Of a stretch of DNA of 64,000 nt, positions 8,121-17,444 are shown in pieces. Under the pieces are notes generated by a model. It saw only the letters and a list, made by a program, of their open reading frames with translations, ran no database searches and had not been told where the DNA came from. The translations under genes and the position numbers were made by a program. The stretch's first letter is position 1; every line of letters begins with the position of its first letter. The stretch is from Kumtagia sp963829135 (GTDB lineage: Bacteria > Pseudomonadota > Alphaproteobacteria > Rhizobiales > Rhizobiaceae), in NCBI GenBank assembly GCA_963829135.1, contig CAWHHO010000008.1:620001-684000 (forward strand), given 5' to 3'.

Positions 8121-9662
8121 CTAAGCGACCAAGGCTTCGCCCGATGCGGCCATGATCGTTTCCTTGCTGACGCTTGAATCAAATTCCGCGACGATTCTGC
8201 CGCGCCGCATCACGACGATGCGGTGCGCGATCGACAGGCACTCGCCGACTTCCGAAGTCGAATAAATGACCGCGAGGCCCCGGCGCGCGCCCTCGGCCAG
8301 CAGTCTGAAGACCTCCGCCTTCGCGCCGATATCGATACCCCGTGACGGCTCATCGAGAAGCATTACAGTAGGGTTTGTCGCCAGGACCTTGCCGATGACG
8401 ACCTTCTGCTGGTTACCGCCCGACAGTGAGCCGATTGACGCGCCACCACCCGAGGTCTTGACGGTTACTTTCCGGATTGTCTCATCGATCAGGCTCTGTT
8501 CGAGCCTGCGGGATGTAAATATTCCCCGCGTGAAATTGAGGATCGAGGCCAGGGACAGGTTCTCTCCGACCGTCATGGTCTGCACGAGACCATCGCGCTG
8601 CCGATCCTCGGGAACGAGTGCAAGTCCCACGGCAATGCGCTGAGCGATGCTGAGATGCGACACTTCCTTGCCGCCAAGGAACACCTGCCCTTCACTGGAT
8701 TTCAGCCGACCAGCTACGGTCTCGAGAAACTCGGTTCTGCCCGCCCCCATCAAGCCGTAAATGCAAACGATTTCACCGGCTTTGACATCGAGCGACAGCC
8801 GGTCGACGAGATCGAAAGCTGCCCCTGACGGGCCCGGCACGGTCAGGTTGCGCACGGAAAGTGCGACTTCGCCGAACGGATAGCCTTCAGGCGGAGAGCC
8901 GAGATCGTAATTCTCGCCCACCATATTGCGAACGATCCACTCAAGGTCGATCTCCGCGCGTGGCGCGTAGGCGGTCATGTTGCCATCTCGCAGAACCACC
9001 GCATGATCGGTAATTTGCAGCGCCTCTTCGAGATGATGAGAGATGTAGACGATGGAAACGCCGCGCTCGTTCAAATCGCCAATAACCTTGAACAAGACTT
9101 CCACCTCGGCGGCGGAAAGCGCCGACGTGGGCTCGTCCATGATCAGGATGCGGCTGTCGACAGATAGCGCCCGGGCAATCTCCACGATCTGTTGCTGCCC
9201 GAGGCGCAGATCCTCCACCAAAGTGAGCGGCTCGATATTCTCCTCAAGTTCGGTCATCAGTTGGCGCGTCAACCGCTCTTCTTCGGCGAAGTCGACCCCG
9301 GTTGGCGTCATCAGTTCGCGGCCCATGAAGATGTTGTCGCGGACAGACAGATTTGGCGCGAGGCTGAGTTCCTGATGGATGATCGAGATCCCTCGGTCGC
9401 GGGCATCGTTGGACGAGGCGAACACCACGGGTTCTCCATCCAGCAGGATCTCGCCCGATGTCGGTTTGACCACGCCCGACAATACCTTCATCAAAGTTGA
9501 TTTGCCGGCCCCGTTTTCGCCGAACAAGGTGGTTACCTGGCCGCGATGGATGTCGAAATTGACCCCCTTCAGCGCCTGAATGCTTCCGTATGATTTGGCG
9601 ACATTGCGTGCGGCAAGCACGACCTCGCGCACGTCCGGCGCCGGGCTCGCGTCCAGGCTCAT
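8121..9662 (-). CDS. eryE: Sugar/polyol ABC transporter double ATPase (EryE-like)
   Basis: A 513-residue RbsA-type protein with two fused nucleotide-binding domains. Domain 1 has Walker A GENGAGKST (residues 48-56), a signature-like LRLGQQQIVEIA and Walker B ILIMDEPTSAL. Domain 2 has the degenerate Walker A GLMGAGRTE (normal in this family), signature LSGGNQQKV and Walker B VMLLDEPSRGIDIG. It energises uptake of the polyol. Its ATG overlaps the stop of the upstream DUF2291 gene by 4 bases, implying coupled translation. Confidence 0.94.
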   Translation of the reverse strand: MSLDASPAPDVREVVLAARNVAKSYGSIQALKGVNFDIHRGQVTTLFGENGAGKSTLMKVLSGVVKPTSGEILLDGEPVVFASSNDARDRGISIIHQELSLAPNLSVRDNIFMGRELMTPTGVDFAEEERLTRQLMTELEENIEPLTLVEDLRLGQQQIVEIARALSVDSRILIMDEPTSALSAAEVEVLFKVIGDLNERGVSIVYISHHLEEALQITDHAVVLRDGNMTAYAPRAEIDLEWIVRNMVGENYDLGSPPEGYPFGEVALSVRNLTVPGPSGAAFDLVDRLSLDVKAGEIVCIYGLMGAGRTEFLETVAGRLKSSEGQVFLGGKEVSHLSIAQRIAVGLALVPEDRQRDGLVQTMTVGENLSLASILNFTRGIFTSRRLEQSLIDETIRKVTVKTSGGGASIGSLSGGNQQKVVIGKVLATNPTVMLLDEPSRGIDIGAKAEVFRLLAEGARRGLAVIYSTSEVGECLSIAHRIVVMRRGRIVAEFDSSVSKETIMAASGEALVA

Positions 9663-10312
9663 TTCACCGTCATTTCGACTGGAGTGATGAGCCAGTTCTT
9701 GGGGTTTATCAACCGGAAGGCGCCGACCACCTCAATGGATTTTCCCTTGAGATTAGTCGTATCTATCTTCTCGAGAACCACCTTCTTCATGGCACGGTTA
9801 ATCCCCGAGCCGGCGTTCTGATACTCGATCTGGTTCTTGAACGCGTTAAAATCGATATCCCCAGATGCGTCCCGCAAATCGGTTCCGTTGATTGCCGGGC
9901 CGGTCTGTACGCGCACCACGATCTCAGGCGGCACACCATCGGCGGTCAGCCTGTAGAGACCCGACGTCCCATCCCCCACCACCCCTGAAACCCGCACCAT
10001 CATGATAGCGCCGGTCGATGAAATGGTGCCGAACTGCTTTGCAGCGGCGGTTTTGTCAGCCAATACGGCTGGGGCGAGCTTGGCCGCATCGATCGCCCGC
10101 TCAGCAACCAGGGTCTGGATTCGCGGGAATTGTTCCTCGCCAAAGGCGTCAGGCGAGAAGGCGCCTTGGCGTATGTCGTTTTCGCCGCCTATGTGGACAA
10201 TTTTCGTGTCCACGGCGATTCCCACCAGAACGGCCGCAGCCACCGCGGTGGCGATGTAGGTGCTACGCCGCTGGGCCGGGGCCTGCCTGCTTGTGACTGG
10301 AGTGGTGGTCAT
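9659..10312 (-). CDS. DUF2291 family protein, transporter-associated
   Basis: A 217-residue protein with an N-terminal membrane anchor or uncleaved signal (YIATAVAAAVLVGIAV) and a periplasmic domain of the DUF2291 type (FGTISSTGAIMMVRVSGVVG, IEYQNAGSGINRAMKKVVLE). The family is found next to ribose-type ABC transporters; its molecular role is not established. It is the first gene of the minus-strand operon and overlaps the ATPase gene by 4 bases. ATG 10312 is preferred over an in-frame TTG at 10327, as it follows a purine-rich GAGAGAG. The predicted promoter lies about 200 bases upstream. Confidence 0.82.
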   Translation of the reverse strand: MTTTPVTSRQAPAQRRSTYIATAVAAAVLVGIAVDTKIVHIGGENDIRQGAFSPDAFGEEQFPRIQTLVAERAIDAAKLAPAVLADKTAAAKQFGTISSTGAIMMVRVSGVVGDGTSGLYRLTADGVPPEIVVRVQTGPAINGTDLRDASGDIDFNAFKNQIEYQNAGSGINRAMKKVVLEKIDTTNLKGKSIEVVGAFRLINPKNWLITPVEMTVK

Positions 10313-10510
10313 GCCGCTCTCTCGCAAACCGCGCGTGATGTCAGCCTTGAAGCGCCCGCAACACGACGAACAGAATGAACCTCAGGAAGACTCCCCGCAC
10401 GCGTGGGTGCCGCAGGTGCCATCATATCGCACATGACTGTTCCTCCATCGACCTCTCCGCCCAGCGGGCTCCTCTCCCCGCGCGCCCGGCCACTGCATAG
10501 CCAGAAACCG

Positions 10511-10539
10511 TGTTATATACATGTTATTTTAATGGTCAA
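10511..10539 (-). promoter_or_regulatory. Predicted promoter of the transporter operon with overlapping operator repeats
   Basis: Read on the minus strand, TTGACC (10539-10534) is followed after 16 bases by TATAAC (10517-10512), a good sigma-70-like promoter about 200 bases before the DUF2291 start. The same DNA holds two direct copies of TGTTAT on the plus strand at 10511-10516 and 10522-10527, exactly 11 bases apart. One copy covers the -10 box and the other lies in the spacer, as expected for a repressor site. Confidence 0.55.
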
Positions 10540-10883
10540 GCACGGTACCATTTCTCCTTGCTTTAGCAACACTTCACTACTTTGACGACCAATACTCCAA
10601 GCGTTCCCAAAAAATCCTGGGATGGATCTGGCGCTTCCAGCGGTTATCCATGAATGGCTGACCGGTCACTGCAGATTCCCGACAAAGTCGACAATAACCT
10701 ATGTTTCCCAAAGGCTTAATCACACAAACATGCGTCGACCGCCAATGCAGGCGCCGCTTAGTGAGCTAATACTGTTTGAATTGTCTTAGGTCCCTGTGTG
10801 CGGCCGCGCTCCTCCCGGCAACATTGACAGTAACCAGCGTATCTGAAATAACTTTCCCTGTCAGCAAAAAAAATCATTAGATA

Positions 10884-10903
10884 TGTTATTTTTGTGTTAT
10901 AAT
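10884..10903 (+). promoter_or_regulatory. Predicted eryA promoter -10 region with overlapping operator repeats
   Basis: TATAAT at 10898-10903 is a perfect -10 box about 80 bases before eryA; no good -35 box is visible 15-18 bases upstream. Two copies of TGTTAT lie at 10884-10889 and 10895-10900, again 11 bases apart, the second overlapping the -10 box. The pair matches the one on the transporter promoter. EryD or the DeoR protein are the likely binders. The 340 bases between the two promoter sites show no gene or other clear structure. Confidence 0.55.
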
Positions 10904-10979
10904 TTGCGGATGGAGATAGTGTGCCGGGGCGCATATAGGGCTGACGCGCCAAGCTCAACGGAGGAACGATTGACCGGCG

Positions 10980-12611
10980 ATGAGACCAGCTTGGGAGTCA
11001 CGGTCTTCGAGAACGCCTATGCCTGGCGCTGAAATCATCATTGGTATCGACGCTGGGACTTCGGTCATAAAGGCCGTTGCCTTCGAGCTTGACGGCCGCC
11101 AGATCGCTTCCGCCGCAGTCCCCAACCGCTACAAGACCGGCATTGATGGATCAGCCACTCAATCGCTTGAGGGTACCTGGTCGGACTGTGTTTCGGCGCT
11201 GCGAAAGCTGGCTGGACAGGTTACGCGCCTGGCGGACCGGACGGCGGCAGTCGCGGTCACCGCTCAAGGCGACGGGACATGGCTGGTCGGTGCGGGGAAT
11301 GTTCCTGTTGCAGATGCCTGGCTTTGGCTCGATGCGCGCGCTGCGCCGACCGTGGCGCAGCTTGCCGCACATCCAATGAACCGCGCCCGATTCGAGGCAA
11401 CGGGCACTGGACTGAACACTTGTCAGCAAGGTTCACAGATGGCGCATATGCATCGCCATCAAGCCGAATTGCTTGACCGAGCGGAAGTAGCGTTGCATTG
11501 CAAGGACTGGCTGTATCTCAACCTGACCGGGGAACGGGTTACGGACCCGTCAGAGGCCAGCTTCACTTTCGGCAATTACCGCACCCGACAATATGACGAT
11601 ATGGTCATCGATGCGTTGGGCCTCTCAAGCCGCCGGAATCTCCTGCCTCCAATCGTCGACGGAACGCAAACCACACATCCCCTGTCGGAGGATGCTGCGC
11701 AGCAGACGGGACTTCGAGCCGGGACCCCCGTAAGCCTGGGATTTGTGGACATGGTGATGACCGCTCTCGGCGCCGGTGTCTATGGCGGCTATGGCGATGC
11801 AGCCTGCTCCACCGTTGGGTCCACCGGCGTTCATATGCGCGCAAAGCATGTCCGCGATGTGCACCTCAACGACGAGGGCACAGGCTACGTCATTGCGCTG
11901 CCCGTGCCGGGTGTGGTGACGCAGGTTCAAACGAACATGGCGGCGACGCTGAATATCGATTGGGTGCTTGGCCTTGCCGCTGACGTCATGCGCGAGATGG
12001 GCCAGGAGGTGACGCATGCCGAGTTAGTAGCACGAATTGAGGGCTGGCTTTCCGCGAGCCGTCCCGGCGCACTAATCTATCAGCCCTACATCTCCGAAGC
12101 GGGCGAGCGTGGGCCTTTCGTCAATGCAAATGCCAGGGCAGGCTTTACAGGGATAACCGCCGTCCATCGCTATAAGGATCTCGTCCGCGCCGTGGTCGAG
12201 GGGCTTGGCATGGCCATGCGGGATTGCTACGCCGCGATGGGCGCAATGCCATCCGAGTTGCGCTTGACGGGCGGCGCTGCGCGCTCACGTGCACTGCGCG
12301 GCGTTCTGTCGGCAGCCATAAACGCGCCAGTGCGGACCTCTTCTCGAGATGAGGCGGGCGCTGCAGGCGCTGCAATGATGGCCGCAGTTGCCATTGGAGC
12401 CTACCCCGACATGGATTCCTGTGTCAGCGAATGGGTCAATCCGCTTCTGGGCGAGGCGGAGGCTCCCGATCCGATCCTGGTGGACGCTTATGACCGCTTG
12501 TTTCCTGCGTTCACCGCGGCGCGAAAGGGGCTCGCACCCGCCTGGGACGCGCTGGCGGAGGCACGGCGTGGTCCGGAAACTGAAACTGATGCCGGTCAAG
12601 GAGGCGTGTGA
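10980..12611 (+). CDS. eryA: Erythritol kinase
   Basis: An FGGY-family kinase of up to 543 residues; in Brucella and rhizobia EryA phosphorylates erythritol at the start of its catabolism. Visible features are GIDAGTSVIKAVAFE (ATP/sugar-binding loop), VTAQGDGTWLV, HCKDWLYLNLTG, GFVDMVMTALG and ELRLTGGAARSRALRG. It is the first gene of the eryABCD-tpiB-rpiB operon, and its TGA overlaps the eryB ATG. The start is uncertain: ATG 10980 is 15 bases after GGAGG, while ATG 11019 (MPGAEIIIGIDAG) would give the normal family N-terminus. A TTG-started 20-codon frame lies between (see findings). Paralogous to the LyxK-like kinase of the divergent operon. Confidence 0.92.
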   Translation: MRPAWESRSSRTPMPGAEIIIGIDAGTSVIKAVAFELDGRQIASAAVPNRYKTGIDGSATQSLEGTWSDCVSALRKLAGQVTRLADRTAAVAVTAQGDGTWLVGAGNVPVADAWLWLDARAAPTVAQLAAHPMNRARFEATGTGLNTCQQGSQMAHMHRHQAELLDRAEVALHCKDWLYLNLTGERVTDPSEASFTFGNYRTRQYDDMVIDALGLSSRRNLLPPIVDGTQTTHPLSEDAAQQTGLRAGTPVSLGFVDMVMTALGAGVYGGYGDAACSTVGSTGVHMRAKHVRDVHLNDEGTGYVIALPVPGVVTQVQTNMAATLNIDWVLGLAADVMREMGQEVTHAELVARIEGWLSASRPGALIYQPYISEAGERGPFVNANARAGFTGITAVHRYKDLVRAVVEGLGMAMRDCYAAMGAMPSELRLTGGAARSRALRGVLSAAINAPVRTSSRDEAGAAGAAMMAAVAIGAYPDMDSCVSEWVNPLLGEAEAPDPILVDAYDRLFPAFTAARKGLAPAWDALAEARRGPETETDAGQGGV

Positions 12612-14125
12612 TGATCGCGAACCAAATGATCGACGTGTTTGTGATCGGTGGCGGCATAAACGGCGCGGGCATAGCGCGCGATGCCGCGGGGCGCGGCCTC
12701 TCCGTGGTTCTCTGTGAAAAGGACGACCTGGCGCAAGGGACATCGTCGCGATCCGGCAAGCTTGTGCATGGCGGATTGCGCTACCTTGAATACTACGAAT
12801 TTCGACTGGTCCGCGAGGCACTGATCGAGCGGGAAGTGCTGATGAACGCTGCCCCCCATCTGATTTGGCCCATGCGTTTCGTGCTGCCCCACAGTCCGCA
12901 GGATCGTCCTGCCTGGCTCGTTCGTCTAGGACTGTTCCTGTACGACCATCTGGGAGGCCGCAAGAAGCTGCCGGGCACACGAACGCTCGACTTGACACGG
13001 GATCCTGAGGGCGCCCCCCTCCTGGACCAGTACACAAAGGGCTTCGAATATTCCGACTGCTGGGTCGATGACGCGCGCCTGGTGGTCTTGAACGCCGTAG
13101 ACGCTGCCGAGAAGGGCGCAACCGTCCTGACGAGATCCGCCGCAACGTCCGCCCGACGTGAAAGTGGCGCCTGGGTCGTTTCAGTAAGAAGCGAAGCCAC
13201 CGGCGAAACGCGGAATTTCCGCGCGCGCTGCCTGGTTAATGCAGCGGGACCGTGGGTGTCGGACGTCATTGCCCGTGTGGCTGGCTCCAACTCGGCGCGC
13301 AATGTACGCCTTGTCAAAGGCAGCCACATCATTGTTCCGAAATTCTGGCAGGGTGCGAATGCCTACCTGGTGCAGAACAATGACAAGCGGGTCATTTTCA
13401 TAAACCCATACCAGGGCGACAAGGCGCTCATCGGAACAACAGACATCGCCTATGAGGGACGCGCAGAAGAAGTAGCCGTGGAAGCGGGCGAAATCGACTA
13501 CCTTCTTGCAGCGGTGAACCGCTACTTCAAGGAAAAGCTGCGGCGCGAGGACGTGCTTCATTCCTTCTCAGGCGTCAGACCTTTGTTTGACGACGGCAAG
13601 GGGAATCCTTCGGCGGTCACGCGCGACTATGTCTTCGACTTGGATGAAACGGCCGGCGTTCCCTTGTTGAACGTCTTCGGCGGGAAAATCACCACGTTTC
13701 GCGAACTCGCGGAACGCGCGCTTCACAAGCTGGACAAAGTTTTCCCGGCGATGGGCAAGGACTGGACCCGCGAGGCCAAGCTGCCGGGCGGTGAGATCCC
13801 AGATGCCGACTTCGAGAGTTTCCTGGAGAGCTTGAGATCGCAATATCCGTGGATGCCCCATCAATTGATCAGGCACTATGCCCGGCTTTATGGGGCAAGA
13901 ACCAAAGATCTGGTCAAGGATGCGACTTCGGTCGAGCAACTCGGCCGGCATTTCGGCAGCGTTTTCTATGAGGCGGAAGCCCGATATCTCATTGCCAAGG
14001 AATGGGCGCAAAAGCCCGAGGACATTCTTGTCCGGCGGACCAAGCATGGCCTGCATCTCTCGGCTGCCGAGGTTGCGGCGTTTTCCGGCTGGTTCGTGTC
14101 CGAGCAAGCCAGAATCGCTGCTTAA
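12611..14125 (+). CDS. eryB: Erythritol-phosphate dehydrogenase (GlpD family)
   Basis: A 504-residue GlpD-family flavoprotein. EryB oxidises the erythritol 4-phosphate made by EryA to a tetrulose phosphate, with electrons going to the respiratory chain. The FAD loop is GGGINGAG (about residues 13-20), then SRSGKLVHGGLRYLEYYEFRLV, and a second nucleotide-binding stretch LVNAAGPWVSDV; GTTDIAYEG and FSGVRPLFDD are typical of the family. I chose ATG 12611 because AAGGAGG is 6 bases upstream and the start shares one base with the eryA stop; GTG 12608 is also in frame. Shorter than its paralogue at 1706-3394 by 58 residues. Confidence 0.93.
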   Translation: MIANQMIDVFVIGGGINGAGIARDAAGRGLSVVLCEKDDLAQGTSSRSGKLVHGGLRYLEYYEFRLVREALIEREVLMNAAPHLIWPMRFVLPHSPQDRPAWLVRLGLFLYDHLGGRKKLPGTRTLDLTRDPEGAPLLDQYTKGFEYSDCWVDDARLVVLNAVDAAEKGATVLTRSAATSARRESGAWVVSVRSEATGETRNFRARCLVNAAGPWVSDVIARVAGSNSARNVRLVKGSHIIVPKFWQGANAYLVQNNDKRVIFINPYQGDKALIGTTDIAYEGRAEEVAVEAGEIDYLLAAVNRYFKEKLRREDVLHSFSGVRPLFDDGKGNPSAVTRDYVFDLDETAGVPLLNVFGGKITTFRELAERALHKLDKVFPAMGKDWTREAKLPGGEIPDADFESFLESLRSQYPWMPHQLIRHYARLYGARTKDLVKDATSVEQLGRHFGSVFYEAEARYLIAKEWAQKPEDILVRRTKHGLHLSAAEVAAFSGWFVSEQARIAA

Positions 14126-14153
14126 GCGTACGTAGTATAGACCGGATCCACCG

Positions 14154-15086
14154 ATGCCGCTGACGCTATCTCTGAATACCAATCCTCTCGTCAATCGGTT
14201 TGCCGATCCCGACGATCTCATCGACACTGTCGCGCGCGACCTGAAGATACGCGATCTGCAGTTGACGCATGAATTCATCAACCCATCCTGGCCTGCCGCC
14301 ATCATCCGCCGCATGACCCGTCAGATGACGTCTGCGCTTGCGCGAACAGGCGTCCGCGTAACCAGCGGAATGACAGGTCCTTATGGACGGCTGAACCATT
14401 TCGGTCACCCCGACCGCGAGGTGCGGCGTTACTATGTCGACTGGTTCAAAACCTTCGCCGATATCACTGCCGATTTGGGCGGAAAGTCCGTCGGCACGCA
14501 GTTCGCGATCTTCACCTACCAGGATTTCGATGATGCGGAACGGCGCGAGGCGCTGACCAAGGTCGCGATCGACTGCTGGGCGGAAGTTGCTGAGCATGCG
14601 AGGGCCGCCGGCCTCGCGTTTCTGTTCTGGGAGCCGATGAGCGTCGGTCGCGAGTTCGGGGAAACCATCGAGGAATGCGTGAAACTGCAGAGCAGGATCA
14701 GCGCCTCAGACATGGCGATACCCATGTGGATGATGGCCGACATCGACCACGGTGATGTGACCTCGGCGAACCCTCAGGACTACGATCCCTACGCATGGGC
14801 ACGGGCGGTGCCGACAATCTCGCCGATCATTCACATCAAGCAAAGTCTGATGGACAAGGGTGGGCATCGACCCTTCACGGCGGAATTCAACGCAAGGGGT
14901 CGGATCCAACCAACTCCCCTGTTGGAGGCATTCGCTGAAGGTGGCGCGGTAAACAACGAGATCTGCCTCGAATTGAGTTTCAAGGAGCGCGAACCGAACG
15001 ATCGGCAGGTTGTGCCGCAAATTGCAGAGAGCGTCGCTTTCTGGTCGCCATATATCGATACAGGCGAAAAGGATCTGAATATCTGA
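14154..15086 (+). CDS. eryC: EryC-type sugar phosphate isomerase/epimerase
   Basis: A 310-residue TIM-barrel protein of the AP-endonuclease-2-like sugar isomerase/epimerase family. In Brucella, EryC is one of three isomerases that carry tetrulose phosphate to D-erythrose 4-phosphate. Features consistent with the fold and its metal site include FLFWEPMSVGREFGETIEE (metal-ligand Glu), MWMMADIDHGDV (Asp/His), IIHIKQS and a late EICLELSFKERE. The gene starts 28 bases after eryB in the same operon. The function rests on family and operon context. Confidence 0.9.
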   Translation: MPLTLSLNTNPLVNRFADPDDLIDTVARDLKIRDLQLTHEFINPSWPAAIIRRMTRQMTSALARTGVRVTSGMTGPYGRLNHFGHPDREVRRYYVDWFKTFADITADLGGKSVGTQFAIFTYQDFDDAERREALTKVAIDCWAEVAEHARAAGLAFLFWEPMSVGREFGETIEECVKLQSRISASDMAIPMWMMADIDHGDVTSANPQDYDPYAWARAVPTISPIIHIKQSLMDKGGHRPFTAEFNARGRIQPTPLLEAFAEGGAVNNEICLELSFKEREPNDRQVVPQIAESVAFWSPYIDTGEKDLNI

Positions 15087-15159
15087 TCGCACTTCGTTTC
15101 GACCATAAAACTGAGCTACGAAGCGCTATCTCCAACGCCGAAAGCAGTTGAAAGTGCGT

Positions 15160-16149
15160 ATGTCTTCAGATCTCGATGCAGAACAATCCATGGCGACCCG
15201 AGCCGCATGGCTACATTATGTTGGGGGCCTGACGCAGGCCGCGGTCGCAAAGCGCTTGGGGTTGCCGTCGGTCAAGACGCATAGGCTGATTGCGCGCGCT
15301 GTTGCCGACGGCGTGGTCAAGGTGTCGATCGACGGCCGGATCGTCGAATGTGCGCGGCTCGAGGACCAATTGTGCAACCGATTCGGCTTGAGTTTCTGCG
15401 AGGTGGCGCCAGACCTCGGCGAGGAGGGGCTGCCCCTGCGCGCACTTGGTGCAGCAGGCGCCGGTTTTCTCAAGCGCGAGATCGAGCGGCATGAGCACGC
15501 GGTTATCGGCCTCGGCCACGGTCGGACGCTCGCGGCCTCCGTTCAACAGATGCCGCGCATCAATGCCGGTGGGGTCCGTTTCATTTCTCTGCTGGGCGGC
15601 CTGACGCGCCATTATGCCGCAAATCCTCATGACGTGATGCATCGATTGGCAGAAAAGACCGGCGCGCAGGCATATGTGATGCCGGTGCCATTCTTTGCGA
15701 ATTCGAGCGAGGATCGCGAAGTTTTGCTGGCACAGCGGGGTGTGCGCGAAGTCTTCGATATTTCGAATGGCGCCGGGCTGAAGATCGTGGGAATCGGAAC
15801 GGTTGACGCTGACGCGCAGCTCGTTGCCTCAGGCATGATCGAACCGGCAGAGATTGCCGAAATCAAGTCGGCTGGCGGCATCGGCGAAATGCTCGGCCAT
15901 TTTTTCGACGATATGGGCAGGGTGCTCGAGACGAACCTGACGTCCCGCACCTTGGCGGTCGATCTGGATGGCCCGGCGCGAAGCCAACTCGTCGCCATCG
16001 CCGGCGGCCCCTCCAAGATCGAGGCGATCCGCGCGCTGTTGATGAGTGCGCGCTTGAGCGGCCTCATAACGGATGAAACGACAGCGAAAGCACTGATAAG
16101 AGATCGCATCGCTACGACGGCACCGATCCTTGCTATGAGGAAAGCATGA
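15160..16149 (+). CDS. eryD: SorC-family transcriptional regulator of erythritol catabolism
   Basis: A 329-residue SorC/DeoR-type regulator with an N-terminal helix-turn-helix (YVGGLTQAAVAKRLGLPSVKTHRLIARA) and a C-terminal sugar-binding domain related to phosphosugar isomerases (AVIGLGHGRTLAASV, FISLLGGLTRH, IVGIGTVDADAQLV, AVDLDGPARSQLVAIAGG). EryD represses the ery operon in Brucella and rhizobia, with erythritol or an intermediate relieving repression. I chose ATG 15160; TTG 15148 is in frame upstream. Its last 4 bases overlap tpiB (ATGA). It is a candidate to bind the TGTTAT repeats in the divergent promoter region. Confidence 0.9.
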   Translation: MSSDLDAEQSMATRAAWLHYVGGLTQAAVAKRLGLPSVKTHRLIARAVADGVVKVSIDGRIVECARLEDQLCNRFGLSFCEVAPDLGEEGLPLRALGAAGAGFLKREIERHEHAVIGLGHGRTLAASVQQMPRINAGGVRFISLLGGLTRHYAANPHDVMHRLAEKTGAQAYVMPVPFFANSSEDREVLLAQRGVREVFDISNGAGLKIVGIGTVDADAQLVASGMIEPAEIAEIKSAGGIGEMLGHFFDDMGRVLETNLTSRTLAVDLDGPARSQLVAIAGGPSKIEAIRALLMSARLSGLITDETTAKALIRDRIATTAPILAMRKA

Positions 16150-16916
16150 GCCAACACCCCCGAGCCTGGATCGGCACAAGCTGGAAGATGAACAAGACGC
16201 TGGCGGAAGCACGTCAGTTTGCCGAAGTCCTTGCGGCCGCCGACGGCGGCGACGGAAGGATCCAGCGTTTTATCATTCCGCCCTTCACCGCAGTTCGTGA
16301 GGTCAAGGAGATCCTGCGCTCTACATCGGTGATGGTGGGCGCGCAGAATATGCATTGGGCCGAGGGCGGAGCCTGGACGGGCGAGATTTCCGCCGCCATG
16401 CTGCGCGATTGCAACCTCGATCTGGTCGAGTTGGGTCATTCGGAGCGGCGCGCGCATTTCGGCGAGACCGATGAGACGGTTGGGCTGAAAACCGAAGCCG
16501 CCGTGCGCAGCGGCCTTGTTCCTCTGATTTGCATCGGCGAAACTCTGGAGGAGCGCGAGGCCGGCAACGCACGGAAAGTGCTCGAATTGCAGGTAAGAGG
16601 CGCTTTGGGCAAGCTTCAGCCCGACCAGAAGCGTGCGCCGATCCTGCTGGCGTACGAGCCGGTTTGGGCCATCGGCGTCAATGGCATTCCCGCAACGTCG
16701 GACTATGCGCAAGCCCGTCACGAGGAGATTGTCGACGTGGCAAACGATGTGCTTGGGCAGCGGATACCCTGCCTTTATGGCGGGTCGGTCAATGCAGGCA
16801 ATTGCCAAGAACTGATCAGTTGCCCGCATATCGACGGGCTGTTCATCGGGCGTTCGGCCTGGAACGTCGAAGGCTATCTGGACATTTTGGATCGATGCGC
16901 CGCCGAACTATCATAG
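16146..16916 (+). CDS. tpiB: Triosephosphate isomerase-like tetrulose-phosphate isomerase
   Basis: A 256-residue TIM-family enzyme with the catalytic set intact: SWKMNKT (Lys), ELGHSERR (His) and AYEPVWAIG (Glu), plus the phosphate-binding YGGSVNAGN near the end. In ery operons this paralogue (TpiB/EryH) acts on tetrulose phosphate rather than on triose phosphates in glycolysis. The ATG overlaps the eryD stop by 4 bases and has GAGGAAA upstream. A general housekeeping triosephosphate isomerase would be expected elsewhere in the genome, and this copy might partly substitute for it. Confidence 0.92.
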   Translation: MSQHPRAWIGTSWKMNKTLAEARQFAEVLAAADGGDGRIQRFIIPPFTAVREVKEILRSTSVMVGAQNMHWAEGGAWTGEISAAMLRDCNLDLVELGHSERRAHFGETDETVGLKTEAAVRSGLVPLICIGETLEEREAGNARKVLELQVRGALGKLQPDQKRAPILLAYEPVWAIGVNGIPATSDYAQARHEEIVDVANDVLGQRIPCLYGGSVNAGNCQELISCPHIDGLFIGRSAWNVEGYLDILDRCAAELS

Positions 16917-16926
16917 GAGAGATACG

Positions 16927-17382
16927 ATGAAAATTGCCGTAGCCGGAGACAGTGCTGGTGAAGGGCTCGCCAAAGTGCTGGCGGATCACCTGAAGGACAA
17001 ACACGAGATATCGGAAGTGTCCCGTACCGATGCCGGGCCGGACGCATTCTATGCCAACATATCCGATCGCGTCGGAAACGACGTACTGGCAGGCAAATAT
17101 GACCGCGCGATTCTCATCTGCGGCACGGGTATCGGCGTCTGCATCTCCGCCAACAAGGTCCCGGGTATTCGCGCCGCGCTGACGCACGATACTTATTCGG
17201 CCGAACGCGCAGCTTTATCCAACAATGCTCAGATCATCACCATGGGCGCTCGCGTGATCGGCACCGAACTTGCCAAGGCCATCGCCGACGCCTTTCTGAA
17301 AGAGACGTTTGACGCCAACGGCCGATCTGCCGGAAACGTCGATGCCATCAATGCTGTCGATGCAAAATACAAAGCCCGGTAG
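16927..17382 (+). CDS. rpiB: RpiB-like sugar-phosphate isomerase
   Basis: A 151-residue member of the RpiB/LacAB family. It carries the family core GTGIGVCISANKVPGIRAAL and NNAQIITMGARVIG. In Brucella the equivalent EryI gives D-erythrose 4-phosphate, the end product entering the pentose phosphate pathway. It is the last gene of the eryABCD-tpiB-rpiB operon, 10 bases after tpiB with GGAGAG before the ATG. Ribose 5-phosphate isomerase activity is a possible alternative or side activity. Confidence 0.92.
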   Translation: MKIAVAGDSAGEGLAKVLADHLKDKHEISEVSRTDAGPDAFYANISDRVGNDVLAGKYDRAILICGTGIGVCISANKVPGIRAALTHDTYSAERAALSNNAQIITMGARVIGTELAKAIADAFLKETFDANGRSAGNVDAINAVDAKYKAR

Positions 17383-17444
17383 ACACCATCTTCACGAACG
17401 AACTTAGGGGTTTCCGCGCAGCGCATTGCTAGCAGATGGCCATT

